Shown: positions 33,129-42,097, counted from the first letter of the stretch. The stretch: 64,000 nucleotides of DNA from VAZQ01 sp963841705 (GCA_963841705.1 CAWJDY010000069.1:152270-216269), one strand, 5' to 3'. The notes: a model not told the origin generated them from the sequence alone. Numbers and translations: made by a program.

Positions 33129-34361
33129 TCACAGGCCCTGACGCAACCGCGCCAGGAGCTTCAAGCCGGCATAGCCGTCAGCCGGCTGCATGCCGACCTT
33201 GCGTTGAAAGTTCCGGATGGCGATCATCGTATCGTTGCCGACCCGGCCGTCGGTACCGCCGGTGTCAAAGCCAAGAGTGGTCAGCCGTCTCTGGATTTCC
33301 TGCACTTCCGCGAGTGTCGGGGTGCGCTCCGAGCCGGGGAAAGGATGCATGAAGGGGCCACCGCCCGCAATCCTGTCTGCAAGATGCACGATGGCAAGCG
33401 TATAATTGTTGGAAGGATTGTACGAACGCACCGCGTGGAAGTTCGACCCGAGAAGGAAGGCGGGCCCGCCCGACACCGGAACCCATAGCTTGGCCGTCGC
33501 TTTTGGATGCGGGAAGGGCTGGCCGTCGGCGCGGGTCACTCCCGCCTTTTGCCAGGTCTCGTAGGTTTTTGACGCGCCCTCGCGCAGCCCTGCTGAAACG
33601 CCGCTGACCTCGTAGCCCCAATGCTCGCCGCGGCGATATCCGCCGCGTTTGGCAAGAAACTGCGCGGTGCCGGCAAGCGCGTCGTCGGGCTTGCCAAAGG
33701 GCGAGATGCGCCCATCCCCGTCGTAATCGACGCCCATGTGAAGCCATACTTCCGGCATCCACTGGGTGTGGCCCATGGCGCCGGCCCAGGAGCCGTGCAT
33801 CTCCTCCGGCGTGCTCCACTGGCGATCGATGATGACGAGCGCGTTGAGCAGTTCCTGCTCCCAGTAGGAACGCCGCCGCGGCTCGCCCCAGGCGAGCGCC
33901 GCGAGCGCCGGAATGACCGGGCGCATGTGGTTCTTCTGGACGTCGGGATCGCCGTAGGCCGATTCAATTCCCCAGATCGCGGCCATGATGAAGCGGTCCA
34001 CCCCGTAATCCTGCTCGACGCGAGCGAGGAGGGGCGCGTACTCCTTGACCTTCTCCTTGCCGGTGGTGATGCGATAGTCGGAAACGCGGCGGCTGAGATA
34101 TTGCCACAGCTCTTCCTTGAACTCAGGCTGATCGCGGATGAGCGCGAAGACCGAGGTGTCCGGCTTGATGCCGGACATCACTCGCGTGTAGGTCGCGTCC
34201 GAGATGCCGCGGGCCTGAGCGCGGGCGCGAAATGCCTCCACCCAGTGGTCGTAGGCTGTGCCCCCCTGCGCGGGCGCGCTCGTGCTCCACGCGACCATGC
34301 CGCCTGCGAGCAGCGGCAGGCATGCTCGCCGGGAGAAAGCAGTACGCGTCCACTCGCTCAT
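33129..34361 (-). CDS. Lytic murein transglycosylase (MltB family) with peptidoglycan-binding domain
   Basis: Cleaves the glycan strands of peptidoglycan. The 410-residue protein has a Tat-like or Sec signal (SRRACLPLLAGGMVAWSTSA), then the SLT family 3 catalytic domain with Glu in MAAIWGIESAYGDPDV (about 133), AGAMGHTQWMPEVW, and an Asp-rich DYDGDGRISPFGKPDDA. A C-terminal PG_binding_1 domain follows (EIQRRLTTLGFDTGG ... NFQRKVGMQPADGY). It acts in the periplasm. It stands alone downstream of efp on the same strand, separated by a strong palindrome. Confidence 0.85.
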   Translation of the reverse strand: MSEWTRTAFSRRACLPLLAGGMVAWSTSAPAQGGTAYDHWVEAFRARAQARGISDATYTRVMSGIKPDTSVFALIRDQPEFKEELWQYLSRRVSDYRITTGKEKVKEYAPLLARVEQDYGVDRFIMAAIWGIESAYGDPDVQKNHMRPVIPALAALAWGEPRRRSYWEQELLNALVIIDRQWSTPEEMHGSWAGAMGHTQWMPEVWLHMGVDYDGDGRISPFGKPDDALAGTAQFLAKRGGYRRGEHWGYEVSGVSAGLREGASKTYETWQKAGVTRADGQPFPHPKATAKLWVPVSGGPAFLLGSNFHAVRSYNPSNNYTLAIVHLADRIAGGGPFMHPFPGSERTPTLAEVQEIQRRLTTLGFDTGGTDGRVGNDTMIAIRNFQRKVGMQPADGYAGLKLLARLRQGL

Positions 34362-34448
34362 CGCGTTCCACCCGCAGAATCGATTTTCGCCCGACTTTAC
34401 GGTTGTTTCTGTCGGCTTTGCGGCCGAAAGAGGAGGGCTGCCGGACCG

Positions 34449-34490
34449 GTAGATGGTGTAACGAGCCGGCCGGCCCGTTACACCATCTAC
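34449..34490 (-). terminator. Long hairpin after efp
   Basis: GTAGATGGTGTAACG (34449-34463) and CGTTACACCATCTAC (34476-34490) are a perfect 15-bp inverted repeat with a 12-nt GC-rich loop. It starts 17 bases beyond the efp stop and likely ends the efp transcript. There is no U-tract, so a repeat-element origin is equally possible. Confidence 0.5.
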
Positions 34491-34506
34491 ATCCGTGAGA
34501 TTGCGG

Positions 34507-35073
34507 TCAGTTCTTGGCGCGTTCGACGTAGGAGCCGTCCGCGGTCATCACCACGATCTTGGTGCCGGTGCCGACAAAAGGCGGGACCATGGTGCGCACG
34601 CCGTTGGAGAGGAGGGCCGGTTTATAGGAAGAGGCAGCGGTCTGCCCCTTGACGGTGGGCTCGGTTTCCACGACCTCGAGAACGGCTTTCTGCGGGAGCT
34701 GTATCGAAACCGCGACCCCTTCGTGAACGGAGAGGATCACCTTCATCTCGGGCTGCAGATAGGCTGCCTGATCGCCAATGATGTCCGCCGGCAAAGTGAC
34801 CTGATCGTAGGTCTCCGTGTTCATGAAATGAAAGCCATCGCCGTCCTGATAGAGGTACTGGTGCTCGCGATCCTCGACATAGGCGCGCTCCACTTGCTCG
34901 GTCGTCTTGAAACGTTGCGCCACCTTTACCCCGTCGCTGATTCGGCGCATGTCCACCTGGGTGGTCGGCGTGCCTTTGCCGGGATGAAAGCTTTCGGCAT
35001 TGAGCACGACGTAGAGCTTGCCCTCAAATTCAACGATGTTGCCTTTGCGCAGTGAGCTGGCGATGACTTTCAC
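34507..35073 (-). CDS. efp: Elongation factor P
   Basis: EF-P binds stalled ribosomes and promotes peptide bonds at polyproline stretches. The 188-residue protein has the three beta-barrel domains: KVIASSLRKGNIVEFEGKLY at the start, ESFHPGKGTPTTQVDMRR carrying the modifiable Lys34, and the C-terminal SYKPALLSNGVRTMVPPFVG region. The Lys in PGKGT, plus epmA and epmB nearby, predicts R-beta-lysylation. GTG 35073 is chosen over an upstream ATG because it gives the exact canonical length and has GAGGA nine bases before it. It is divergent from epmA across 142 bp. Confidence 0.92.
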   Translation of the reverse strand: MKVIASSLRKGNIVEFEGKLYVVLNAESFHPGKGTPTTQVDMRRISDGVKVAQRFKTTEQVERAYVEDREHQYLYQDGDGFHFMNTETYDQVTLPADIIGDQAAYLQPEMKVILSVHEGVAVSIQLPQKAVLEVVETEPTVKGQTAASSYKPALLSNGVRTMVPPFVGTGTKIVVMTADGSYVERAKN

Positions 35074-35215
35074 GGCAGGGATTCCTCGATGCAACCGCAG
35101 CTGCCATTGCGGCAGCAGACGAAATATAGGGCCGCACCATACCGATCCTGGCCTCCTTCGCCAGCGATTTCCGTGCAGCCGTCGGGGTTAGCAGGTTCGC
35201 CCGGAAGTACGCATC

Positions 35216-36241
35216 GTGGGGCTTTTGCGCAAGCAGGCCGACCGAAGGGCATTCCTCCTTGCGCGAACGCGAATTGCAGCGGCCCTGCGCGAGCATTTCG
35301 CGGACCATGGATTTACCGAGGTGGAGACTGGGGTGCTCACCATTTCTCCGGGTAATGAAACTCATCTGCATGCCTTCGAGACCGAGCTCGCGGCTCCTGG
35401 CGGATCGCGTGCGCGGCGCTATCTGCGCACGTCGCCGGAGTTTGCCTGCAAGAAGCTCCTGGCCGCCGGCGAGCGCCGCATCTTCGAGTTCGCCCGTTCG
35501 TTCCGCAACCGTGAGCGCGGCCCGTTGCACCATCCGGAATTCACGCTCATCGAGTGGTACCGTGTCGATGAACCCTACGAGGTACTGATGGATGATTGTG
35601 CCGCAATCCTCGGGCTTGCGGCGAAGATCGCCGGCAGCAGGCAGTTCTGCTGGCGCGGCCGTAGCGCTGACCCGCTTGCTACCCCGGATCGGCTCACCGT
35701 CACCGAGGCGTTCAGGCGGCATGCGGGTATTGCTCTCGACGAGGCCCTGCCGCCGCGTCCGACCAGCGCCTTTGCTGCAGCCGCGCGCAAGGCCGGCGTG
35801 CGCTTGGCTTTCGACGACAGCTGGGGAGATATTTTCAGCCGCGTTCTCGTCGAATGCATCGAGCCGCATCTGGGAAACGCGCGCGCGACCATTCTCTATG
35901 AGTATCCTGCCATACAATCGCCGTTGGCGCGGCCGCTGCAACGCGATGGCAGGCTTGCCGAGCGCTTCGAGCTCTATGTCTGCGGAGTGGAGCTTGCCAA
36001 CGGCTTCGGCGAGCTTACGGACCCGAGCGAGCAGCGTGCGCGGCTCACGGAGCAGATGGCGGAGAAAGAGCGCATCTATGGGGAACGCTACCCGCTCGAC
36101 GAAGAATTTCTTGCCGCGCTGGCGCGCATGCCTGGCGCAAGCGGGGTTGCGCTGGGGTTTGATCGGCTGGTCATGCTTGCGACCGGGGCGACCCGCATTG
36201 ATGACGTACTCTGGACGCCGCTTCCAGAGGCGACGCCATGA
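35216..36241 (+). CDS. epmA: EF-P lysine lysyltransferase (EpmA/GenX/PoxA)
   Basis: A truncated class II lysyl-tRNA-synthetase paralog that attaches beta-lysine to EF-P. The 341-residue protein has no tRNA anticodon-binding domain. Class II motifs: motif 1 around FTEVETGVLTISPGNE, motif 2 in FEFARSFRNRERGPLHHPEF, and motif 3 in SGVALGFDRLVMLATG. ELANGFGELTDPSEQRAR is a hallmark of this group. The start is GTG 35216; an in-frame stop at 35189 limits any extension. It is transcribed away from efp. Confidence 0.92.
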   Translation: MGLLRKQADRRAFLLARTRIAAALREHFADHGFTEVETGVLTISPGNETHLHAFETELAAPGGSRARRYLRTSPEFACKKLLAAGERRIFEFARSFRNRERGPLHHPEFTLIEWYRVDEPYEVLMDDCAAILGLAAKIAGSRQFCWRGRSADPLATPDRLTVTEAFRRHAGIALDEALPPRPTSAFAAAARKAGVRLAFDDSWGDIFSRVLVECIEPHLGNARATILYEYPAIQSPLARPLQRDGRLAERFELYVCGVELANGFGELTDPSEQRARLTEQMAEKERIYGERYPLDEEFLAALARMPGASGVALGFDRLVMLATGATRIDDVLWTPLPEATP

Positions 36242-36287
36242 GAAGGCACGCGCGTTCATGATGACGCAAAGCGCATCTGGAGGGCAC

Positions 36288-37256
36288 ATGATCAGCTGCC
36301 GGAGTCTCCTCCCAGCAGGCGTTCTTTCGATCCTGCTGCTCGCGGGCGGTCCCGCCTTGGCGCAGAGCTACCCCACCCAGAACGTCACGTTGCAAGTGGC
36401 GTTTCCTGCGGGCGGCATTGCCGATGTGGTCGCGCGCGTTGTCGGGCAAAAGCTGACGGAAAGATTGGGGCACAGCGTCGTCATCGAGAATCGAGGAGGC
36501 GCCGGCGGCAATATTGCCGCCCGGCTGGTGAGCGGCGCAGCCGCGGACGGCTACACGCTTCTGGCGACGACAACCTCACTCGCCATCAACGAGACCGCGA
36601 CCAGGAATAAAGGCTTCTCGGTCAACGATCTTCGCACCATTGCCATCGTCGCGTTCAGCCCGGATGTCCTTGCCGTTCACCCCAGCAACCCGGCGAAGGA
36701 TTTGAAGGAGTTCGTCCGCAACGGCAACGAAACAAGCTTCACCTACGGCAGCGCTGGGGTGGGCACCGCGCCGCAAATCGGTGCTGAATATCTCTTTCGA
36801 TCGGTCACCAAGGTGAAGGCGGTGCAGGTTCCCTTCACGGGAGGGGCACCGGCCGTGGCTGCCGCCATCGGCAACCATGTCGATGCCATCGTGCTGACGC
36901 TCCCAACGGTGGTGCCGCCCATCACGCAAGGGCTGCTGCGGGGTCTCGGACTTGCAAGCGCCGTGCACAATGCGGCCGTCCCGGACGTGCCCACCTACGG
37001 GGAGATGGGCTTTCCCGATGTCTCTTCGGGCTCGTGGGTGGGGTTCTTCGCGCCGGCCAGGACGCCTGATGCGGTCGTTGCGAAGCTCAATGCCGAGATC
37101 AACACGATCGTGCGCGAGCCGGAAGTGCAGGAGAAGCTCAAGACCGTCGGCTTCGACGTGATGATCAAGAGCGCGTCGGAGACGGCCGCTTACTTCAAGA
37201 GCGAAGTCGCGACCTGGGGGAAGATGACGCGCGCGATCGGCTACGTCAACGAGTGA
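36288..37256 (+). CDS. TctC/Bug-family tripartite tricarboxylate transporter substrate-binding protein
   Basis: A 322-residue periplasmic binding protein with signal peptide (ISCRSLLPAGVLSILLLAGG, cleavage after ALAQS). Bug family marks: YPTQNVTLQVAFPAGGIADV, the conserved VIENRGGAGGNIAA and YTLLATTTSLAIN, then GSAGVGTAPQIGAEYLF. Such proteins bind carboxylates, amides or other small organics. The TctA/TctB membrane partners are not in the window, which is typical for the many orphan Bug proteins of Xanthobacteraceae. ATG 36288 has a close GGAGG; ATG 36258 or 36261 are alternatives. It lies downstream of epmA on the same strand. Confidence 0.8.
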   Translation: MISCRSLLPAGVLSILLLAGGPALAQSYPTQNVTLQVAFPAGGIADVVARVVGQKLTERLGHSVVIENRGGAGGNIAARLVSGAAADGYTLLATTTSLAINETATRNKGFSVNDLRTIAIVAFSPDVLAVHPSNPAKDLKEFVRNGNETSFTYGSAGVGTAPQIGAEYLFRSVTKVKAVQVPFTGGAPAVAAAIGNHVDAIVLTLPTVVPPITQGLLRGLGLASAVHNAAVPDVPTYGEMGFPDVSSGSWVGFFAPARTPDAVVAKLNAEINTIVREPEVQEKLKTVGFDVMIKSASETAAYFKSEVATWGKMTRAIGYVNE

Positions 37257-37277
37257 AGAGTGTTGCCTAAAAGACGT

Positions 37278-37340
37278 GTAGGGTACGCCTGAGCCATCCG
37301 GCTCCGGCAAGAGGCGGCTCGCCTGGCTAACCCGCGCTAC
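37278..37340. repeat. GTAGGGT ... ACCC...CTAC palindromic element
   Basis: GTAGGGTACGCCTGAGCC against GGCTCGCCTGGCTAACCC plus GCGCTAC pairs imperfectly, with an inner GAGCCATCCGGCTC hairpin. It is related to the element at 31160-31223. It sits between the convergent tctC and ThDP enzyme genes. Confidence 0.5.
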
Positions 37341-37365
37341 GCAGCTACGGAGTCAACCCTCAGGC

Positions 37366-39060
37366 TCAGCGGGTCAGCACCACGTTGAGGAGCGATGTCT
37401 TACCGTCCTTTGTGGCGGCAAGGGCATTCTTCAGCGCGCCTTTGAGTGCTGAGCTCTTCTCCACGCGTTCGCCGTGGAAGCCGAAATGGCTGCCGAGCTC
37501 GGCGTAGTCCGGGCCCTCGATGGTCACGCCATAGTGCAGGTTCTTGCTGGCCGAGGCACCATCGGGATAGTGGTGCACGTGGCCCTTTCGCATCGCTTCG
37601 TATTTCTTGTTGTTGAGCACCACAATGATGACCGGCAGCTGGTGGCGCTGCGAGGCGCCGAGCGCCTGGATCACCGGATTGTAAAGGAACGAGCCGTCCC
37701 CGACGAGGAGCGCCACGGGGCGCTCCGGCGCGGCAAGCTTGATCCCAAGCGCCGTCCCGATACCCTGGCCGAGGCCTCCTGACCCGCGGAAAAAGCTTTG
37801 GGGCTGCGTCTGCGGCAGATGCTGGCGCAGCGCCGGGGAATGGGTGATGGTCTCATCCACGTAGATCGTCTCAGGCGGCATGACCTCGTTGAGCGCCCCC
37901 ATCAGCGAGAGCGGATCGATCCCGCTTCCGTTCTGCGCCTTGTCTCTTTCCACGCGCAGAGCCGCCACATGCGCCTCATGCTCGCGGGTCCAGCGTTGGC
38001 GGCGCGTCGTTGTCGCCCCGTCCTGCCTGGATCCTTGCTTGAGAGCGGCTGTGAGCAGACCAAGCGAAGCCGCAATATCGCCCTCGAGATAAAAATCGAT
38101 GTGCAGGTTCTGATACACCATATGACCCTTCAGCGGGTTGTCATTGATGGCGATGATCTTGCCGCTGGTGGGGCGTCGCTGCGCCGGGTACCAGGGTGCG
38201 CGACCGCCGACGAGCAGAACGAGGTCGGCATCGTCGACGGGTTTGTAATTGCCCATGCCGAGATAGAGCGGATGATCGGTGGGGAAATTTGCGTAGGCAT
38301 TGGCGCGCCCGTTGATCACCGGGATGGCGAGAAGGTCGGCGAGCTCGACCAGCCCCGAGAACGCCTTGGGGTCGCGTCCCGAGGTCTCTGTCACGATCAC
38401 GGGATTCTTGGCGCTGCGCAGAAGGTCGGCGACATATTCCACGTCGCCTGAGGTCGGCTGCAGGATCGGCGCGGGCGGGACATCGCGCGGAGCAGCCGGC
38501 GGCGTCCAGTCATGCAACATATGCTCGAGCGCGACATTGAGATAGATGGGTCCCTTCGGCACGCGCTGCGCCATCTCGCCGGCGCGGATAATGCTTTCGT
38601 AGAGCGTATAGGGGCTGGTGACCGCGCGGGCCCATTTCGCTACCGGCTCGACGAAACGCTCGATGCCGCCGACGCTGAGACCGCCATACCACTGTTGCTC
38701 GATGTCGAGGTCGGGATCTTCGCCCAAGGTCTGGGATTCGCCGGACATCACCACCATCGGGATCTCGTTCTGCAGCGCGCCGTGAACCCCCATGCTTCCC
38801 TGCAGCATGCCCACCCCCGCGTGCAGCAGCACCGCCTGCGGCCTGCCGGTGATCAACGTGTACCCGGCTGCCATGTTGACCGCGAGCGTCTCGTGCCACG
38901 ATTCAACAAAGGTCGGCCCGCTCTTGCGGTCGAGCTTCTGGCGCGCGAGCGCCTCCCATATGGGCGACCATTCCGAGCCCGGAGAGGACATGATGTAATC
39001 GATCTTGAGCCTGCGAAATGCCTCGAGAATGGCCTCGCCGCCGTCGAGATAGTTCTTCAT
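37366..39060 (-). CDS. ThDP-dependent enzyme of unknown substrate
   Basis: A 564-residue three-domain ThDP enzyme. The Pyr-domain Glu is in FVESWHETLAVNMAAGYTL (about 53), followed by LHAGVGMLQGSMG. The PP domain carries LLVGDGSFLYNPVIQALGAS and VVLNNKKYEAMRKG. The pattern fits the broad acetolactate synthase-like group labelled only as ThDP-requiring proteins. ATG 39060 has GAGGACAGG immediately before it and is preferred to a start 10 codons upstream. It converges on tctC. Two such enzymes plus the split one at 1182-2326 make three unrelated ThDP decarboxylase-type genes in the window. Confidence 0.7.
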   Translation of the reverse strand: MKNYLDGGEAILEAFRRLKIDYIMSSPGSEWSPIWEALARQKLDRKSGPTFVESWHETLAVNMAAGYTLITGRPQAVLLHAGVGMLQGSMGVHGALQNEIPMVVMSGESQTLGEDPDLDIEQQWYGGLSVGGIERFVEPVAKWARAVTSPYTLYESIIRAGEMAQRVPKGPIYLNVALEHMLHDWTPPAAPRDVPPAPILQPTSGDVEYVADLLRSAKNPVIVTETSGRDPKAFSGLVELADLLAIPVINGRANAYANFPTDHPLYLGMGNYKPVDDADLVLLVGGRAPWYPAQRRPTSGKIIAINDNPLKGHMVYQNLHIDFYLEGDIAASLGLLTAALKQGSRQDGATTTRRQRWTREHEAHVAALRVERDKAQNGSGIDPLSLMGALNEVMPPETIYVDETITHSPALRQHLPQTQPQSFFRGSGGLGQGIGTALGIKLAAPERPVALLVGDGSFLYNPVIQALGASQRHQLPVIIVVLNNKKYEAMRKGHVHHYPDGASASKNLHYGVTIEGPDYAELGSHFGFHGERVEKSSALKGALKNALAATKDGKTSLLNVVLTR

Positions 39061-39264
39061 CCTGTCCTCGTTCCTGCCTGCCCGGCGCATACCAACACCG
39101 AATTGCCTGCGTCTGCAAGAACGGCGGGAGTGCGGGAACCCCGTTGCCCGCGCATGGCACCAATGAGCGCTGCAGAACAGGAAGACCTTTGACGGTGGCC
39201 CAGTTCATGGGCCAAACGTCAGGGGGCGCGTTGATTGCCGGGGAAGACTAAGGGACAAGCCGTC

Positions 39265-40332
39265 ATGACTTACGAGCGCAGAACGTTATCGCGACCCGAT
39301 GATCTGATCGCCGCCGGGCTTCTCCCGTCCGACCGCCTGGACGAGATCAGCAGGATTGCCGAGCGTTATGCGCTTGCCCTGACCGCAGACATGGCGGAGC
39401 TCATCGATGTGCGCGATCGAGACGATCCGATCGCGCGTCAGTTCCTTCCCGAGCCGGATGAGCTGCAGGTGCGGCCTGAGGAAAGCGCCGATCCCATTGG
39501 CGACCGCGCGCACTCGCCTGTGCCGGGCATCGTGCATCGCTATCCCGACCGGGTGCTGCTCAAGCCGCTCCATGTGTGCGCCGTCTATTGCCGTTTTTGC
39601 TTCCGGCGCGAAGCGGTCGGGCGGGAGCGACCACTCTCGCCCTCGGAGCTTGCAACCGCGCTCGACTACATCCGCTGCCAGGCGGGGGTCTGGGAGGTGA
39701 TCCTCACGGGCGGCGATCCGCTGGTCCTGTCGCCGCGGCGGTTGAGGGCGATCACGGATGCGCTTGCTGCCATCGAGCACGTCAAGGTTCTGCGGGTGCA
39801 TACCCGGGTGCCTGTGGTCGCCCCGGCGCGGGTCACCCCGGCCCTGGTGCATGGGCTCAAGTCGGACGGCAAGGCGACCTATGTCGTGCTGCACACCAAT
39901 CACCCGCGAGAGCTCACCTCGCGTGCGCGCGCGGCCTGCGCGCGCATGGTCGATGCCGGCATTCCGTTGTTGAGCCAGACCGTGCTCTTACGCGGTATCA
40001 ATGACGATGCGCAGACGCTCGCAGCGTTGATGCGCGCATTGGTCGAATCCCGCATCAAGCCCTACTACCTTCATCATGGCGATCTTGCGCCGGGCACTGC
40101 CCATTGGCGGACGACAATCGAGCACGGCCAGAAGCTCATGCGCGCGATGCGCGGGCGGCTCTCCGGGCTCTGTCAGCCCACCTATGTGCTCGACATTCCA
40201 GGCGGCTATGGCAAGTCACCCATTGGTCCGAGCTATTTGACGCGAATGCCGACGGGCACCGGGGAGGCTCGATATGCGGTCGTGGATTTCAACGGTCATC
40301 GACACGCCTACCCGCCGGTCAAGACATTTTAG
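39265..40332 (+). CDS. epmB: EF-P (R)-beta-lysine formation enzyme, EpmB/lysine 2,3-aminomutase family
   Basis: A radical-SAM, PLP-dependent aminomutase that converts lysine to beta-lysine. The cluster motif is CAVYCRFCFRR (CxxxCxxC, about residue 110), SAM-binding GGDPLVLSPRRL follows, and the PLP Lys is in IPGGYGKSPIGP near the C-terminus. At 355 residues it lacks the C-terminal extension of catabolic KamA enzymes and matches EpmB. Linkage to efp/epmA supports EF-P modification. ATG 39265 follows AGGGA. It is separated from epmA by tctC and a ThDP gene on the opposite strand. Confidence 0.85.
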   Translation: MTYERRTLSRPDDLIAAGLLPSDRLDEISRIAERYALALTADMAELIDVRDRDDPIARQFLPEPDELQVRPEESADPIGDRAHSPVPGIVHRYPDRVLLKPLHVCAVYCRFCFRREAVGRERPLSPSELATALDYIRCQAGVWEVILTGGDPLVLSPRRLRAITDALAAIEHVKVLRVHTRVPVVAPARVTPALVHGLKSDGKATYVVLHTNHPRELTSRARAACARMVDAGIPLLSQTVLLRGINDDAQTLAALMRALVESRIKPYYLHHGDLAPGTAHWRTTIEHGQKLMRAMRGRLSGLCQPTYVLDIPGGYGKSPIGPSYLTRMPTGTGEARYAVVDFNGHRHAYPPVKTF

Positions 40333-40416
40333 GGCGAAGCACTGGGTCGTCCTTCGTTCCCTCGCCACGTTTTGAAAAAGGTGAGGCAGTGCCGCGCCTC
40401 GACGAGCACGAACCCC

Positions 40417-40755
40417 TCAATGAACGGCGCGGCACCACATCTGGCAGGTGTTCCGACGCCAAAAGTTGTAGAATACCGCGGTAACGCAGTGGCCGTGCCA
40501 GTCGCCGGCCACGAGGCCGATGGGCTCGCCCGCGGCCCAGCCGAAACAGGCCGGCGTCATCCCGGTAAATCGAATTCCGTTGATGATGAAGATGCCGCTG
40601 TAAGGGGGTTGCACCACTTCAATAACGTGGCGTTCCCGCGGCAGATACCAACCGTGTCGGTAATGCCAGGGCCGTCGATAGGGCGCCTCGTCTGCAGATA
40701 CCTGCTGGGAAATGGAGAGGGCGAGCCCGAACGCCAACGCTAGCCGCAACATCAT
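40417..40755 (-). CDS. Exported hypothetical protein, Trp/Tyr-rich
   Basis: A 112-residue protein with a signal peptide (MMLRLALAFGLALSISQQVS, cleavage near SADEA). The mature part is rich in aromatic residues (YRRPWHYRHGWYLPRERHVI, then QPPYSGIFIINGIRFTG) and has four Cys (PACFGW, GHCVTAV, NTCQMWC) that could form disulfides. I recall similar conserved proteins in Bradyrhizobium; no function is known. The second ATG (40752) has better spacing from GGGAG. It would be periplasmic or secreted. Confidence 0.65.
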   Translation of the reverse strand: MMLRLALAFGLALSISQQVSADEAPYRRPWHYRHGWYLPRERHVIEVVQPPYSGIFIINGIRFTGMTPACFGWAAGEPIGLVAGDWHGHCVTAVFYNFWRRNTCQMWCRAVH

Positions 40756-40897
40756 GCTCTCCCGCCCTCGCAGCTGCGAAGGATAGAGACGATCCGCGAC
40801 ACTGCCAAGAGCGCCGCGGCAACAGCGACAGGATCTCGCGACGAGGCTGCGAAGCGGCTATCATTGGCCCATTGTGCGGAAGCGAGCCCGCAGGTGT

Positions 40898-41173
40898 ATG
40901 CGACCCGCAGCGGCGACTGTGCTCTCTGGAGCGATCATGCTTTCGAGCATCGCCTGGAGCGCGCAAGCGGCGGAGCCGCTTGTGACAGAGGGAAGGGCTG
41001 GGCGGCCCCAATGCCCCGCCGGAATGTGTCCTGGACGGGCAGGCCCCGACGGCCGGTGGCATTGCGGCGCATGCGGTGCGCCGACGCTGCGCTGTCCGCC
41101 GGGCCTGTGCGCGAAGCCGGCTGCGCCCGCGGGGATGACGTGCGGCGCGTGCCCGCCGGGATCTCTTCGGTAA
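40898..41173 (+). CDS. Small cysteine-rich exported protein
   Basis: A 91-residue frame: signal peptide with hydrophobic core ATVLSGAIMLSSIAWSAQA, then a Gly/Pro-rich mature region containing repeated C-P/G-x-x-C units (QCPAGMCPG, HCGACG, RCPPGLCAKP, TCGACPPG). The eight Cys in about 50 residues suggest metal binding or a disulfide-locked peptide. No homolog is recognised. A GTG 8 codons upstream is an alternative start. It is divergent from the aromatic-rich exported protein. Confidence 0.45.
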   Translation: MRPAAATVLSGAIMLSSIAWSAQAAEPLVTEGRAGRPQCPAGMCPGRAGPDGRWHCGACGAPTLRCPPGLCAKPAAPAGMTCGACPPGSLR

Positions 41174-41495
41174 TCCGACCACCTTCGGGCTCGGGGTGAC
41201 TCGGCAATTTTGGCGGTTGTCGCGGCCGCGAGCTCACCCCCCACTCTCTCCGATCAGGTCGGGGGTCGCCGAGTTTCACCCTTCAGGGGGAGGTATCGCG
41301 GAGCTTGCTGCCGAGCGGAGGGACTATTTCACCGTTTCCATCACGCGGATGGCGGCAGGACCGAGAATGACAACGAACAGGACGTGGTCGCGTAAGCTGA
41401 TTTCAGCAGCTAAACGTCAAGGCATGGTTAATGAGGAGTGTCCAAATTGAGTTAATGAATGCTTGCTGAGCAGATGCAACGTGGCGGCGACCGCG
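41174..41495. other. Gene-free stretch between the Cys-rich protein and cpaA
   Basis: No convincing gene. It contains a partial GGGGGAGGTAT arm at about 41285-41295, matching the palindrome of 13167-13193, and a short GCTGATTTCAGCAGC hairpin near 41397. The last 60 bases are AT-richer with two GGTTAAT/AGTTAAT words. Confidence 0.4.
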
Positions 41496-42002
41496 TCACG
41501 CCCCGATTGCTGCCATCCACTGGGTCTCGGGGTAGATGGTGAGCGCTGCTGCCGCAAGGGCAATCCCGTAAGGCACGCCGCCGTCTTTGCTGTGCAGCCG
41601 CTGCACCCATTCATGTCTGGCCAGCCAGCGGGGCAGGGGCGCCATGCGGAACTGGATCAAGGCGAGCGTAAGCGCGCCGCCGAACAGGGATGTGTACACC
41701 AGATAGGGAAGAAGGTGCCCGAACCCGAGCCACAAGGCGGTGCTGGCCGCGAGCTTTGCGTCGCCGCCGCCGATCCAGCCTTGCGTGAAAAGACCGAAAG
41801 CAACGAGCAGGACGACACCACTCGCAGCGATGTGCAACAGCATATCGGACGTGCTCATGCCGCTCACGAGCGCGAGCGCGAAGAAGCCTGCCATCATGAT
41901 CATGGAGACCCTGTTGGAGATGGTCATGGTGAGCAGATCGCTGGAGGCGGCGAATGCCATCAGCGCCGGAAACAGCGTCAACCTGGCAAGGTCAGCGACC
42001 AT
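41496..42002 (-). CDS. cpaA: Prepilin peptidase CpaA (A24 family)
   Basis: A 168-residue inner-membrane aspartic peptidase that cleaves Flp-type prepilins. Catalytic Asps are in the N-terminal AASSDLLTMTISN and in the central GWIGGGDAKLAASTALWLGF (GxGD-type). It is predicted to have 4-6 membrane helices and lacks the methylase domain of larger type IV peptidases, as in TadV/CpaA. The flp pilin gene lies immediately upstream on the same strand. Confidence 0.85.
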   Translation of the reverse strand: MVADLARLTLFPALMAFAASSDLLTMTISNRVSMIMMAGFFALALVSGMSTSDMLLHIAASGVVLLVAFGLFTQGWIGGGDAKLAASTALWLGFGHLLPYLVYTSLFGGALTLALIQFRMAPLPRWLARHEWVQRLHSKDGGVPYGIALAAAALTIYPETQWMAAIGA

Positions 42003-42097
42003 GACGGTCCTCGATGCAACAGCGCGGGGGATACTCCCAACTCGATGCTAGGCCGGTGGCGTTGCCGTTCCGTTAGCGCGCCGTGGGCAAAACAACG

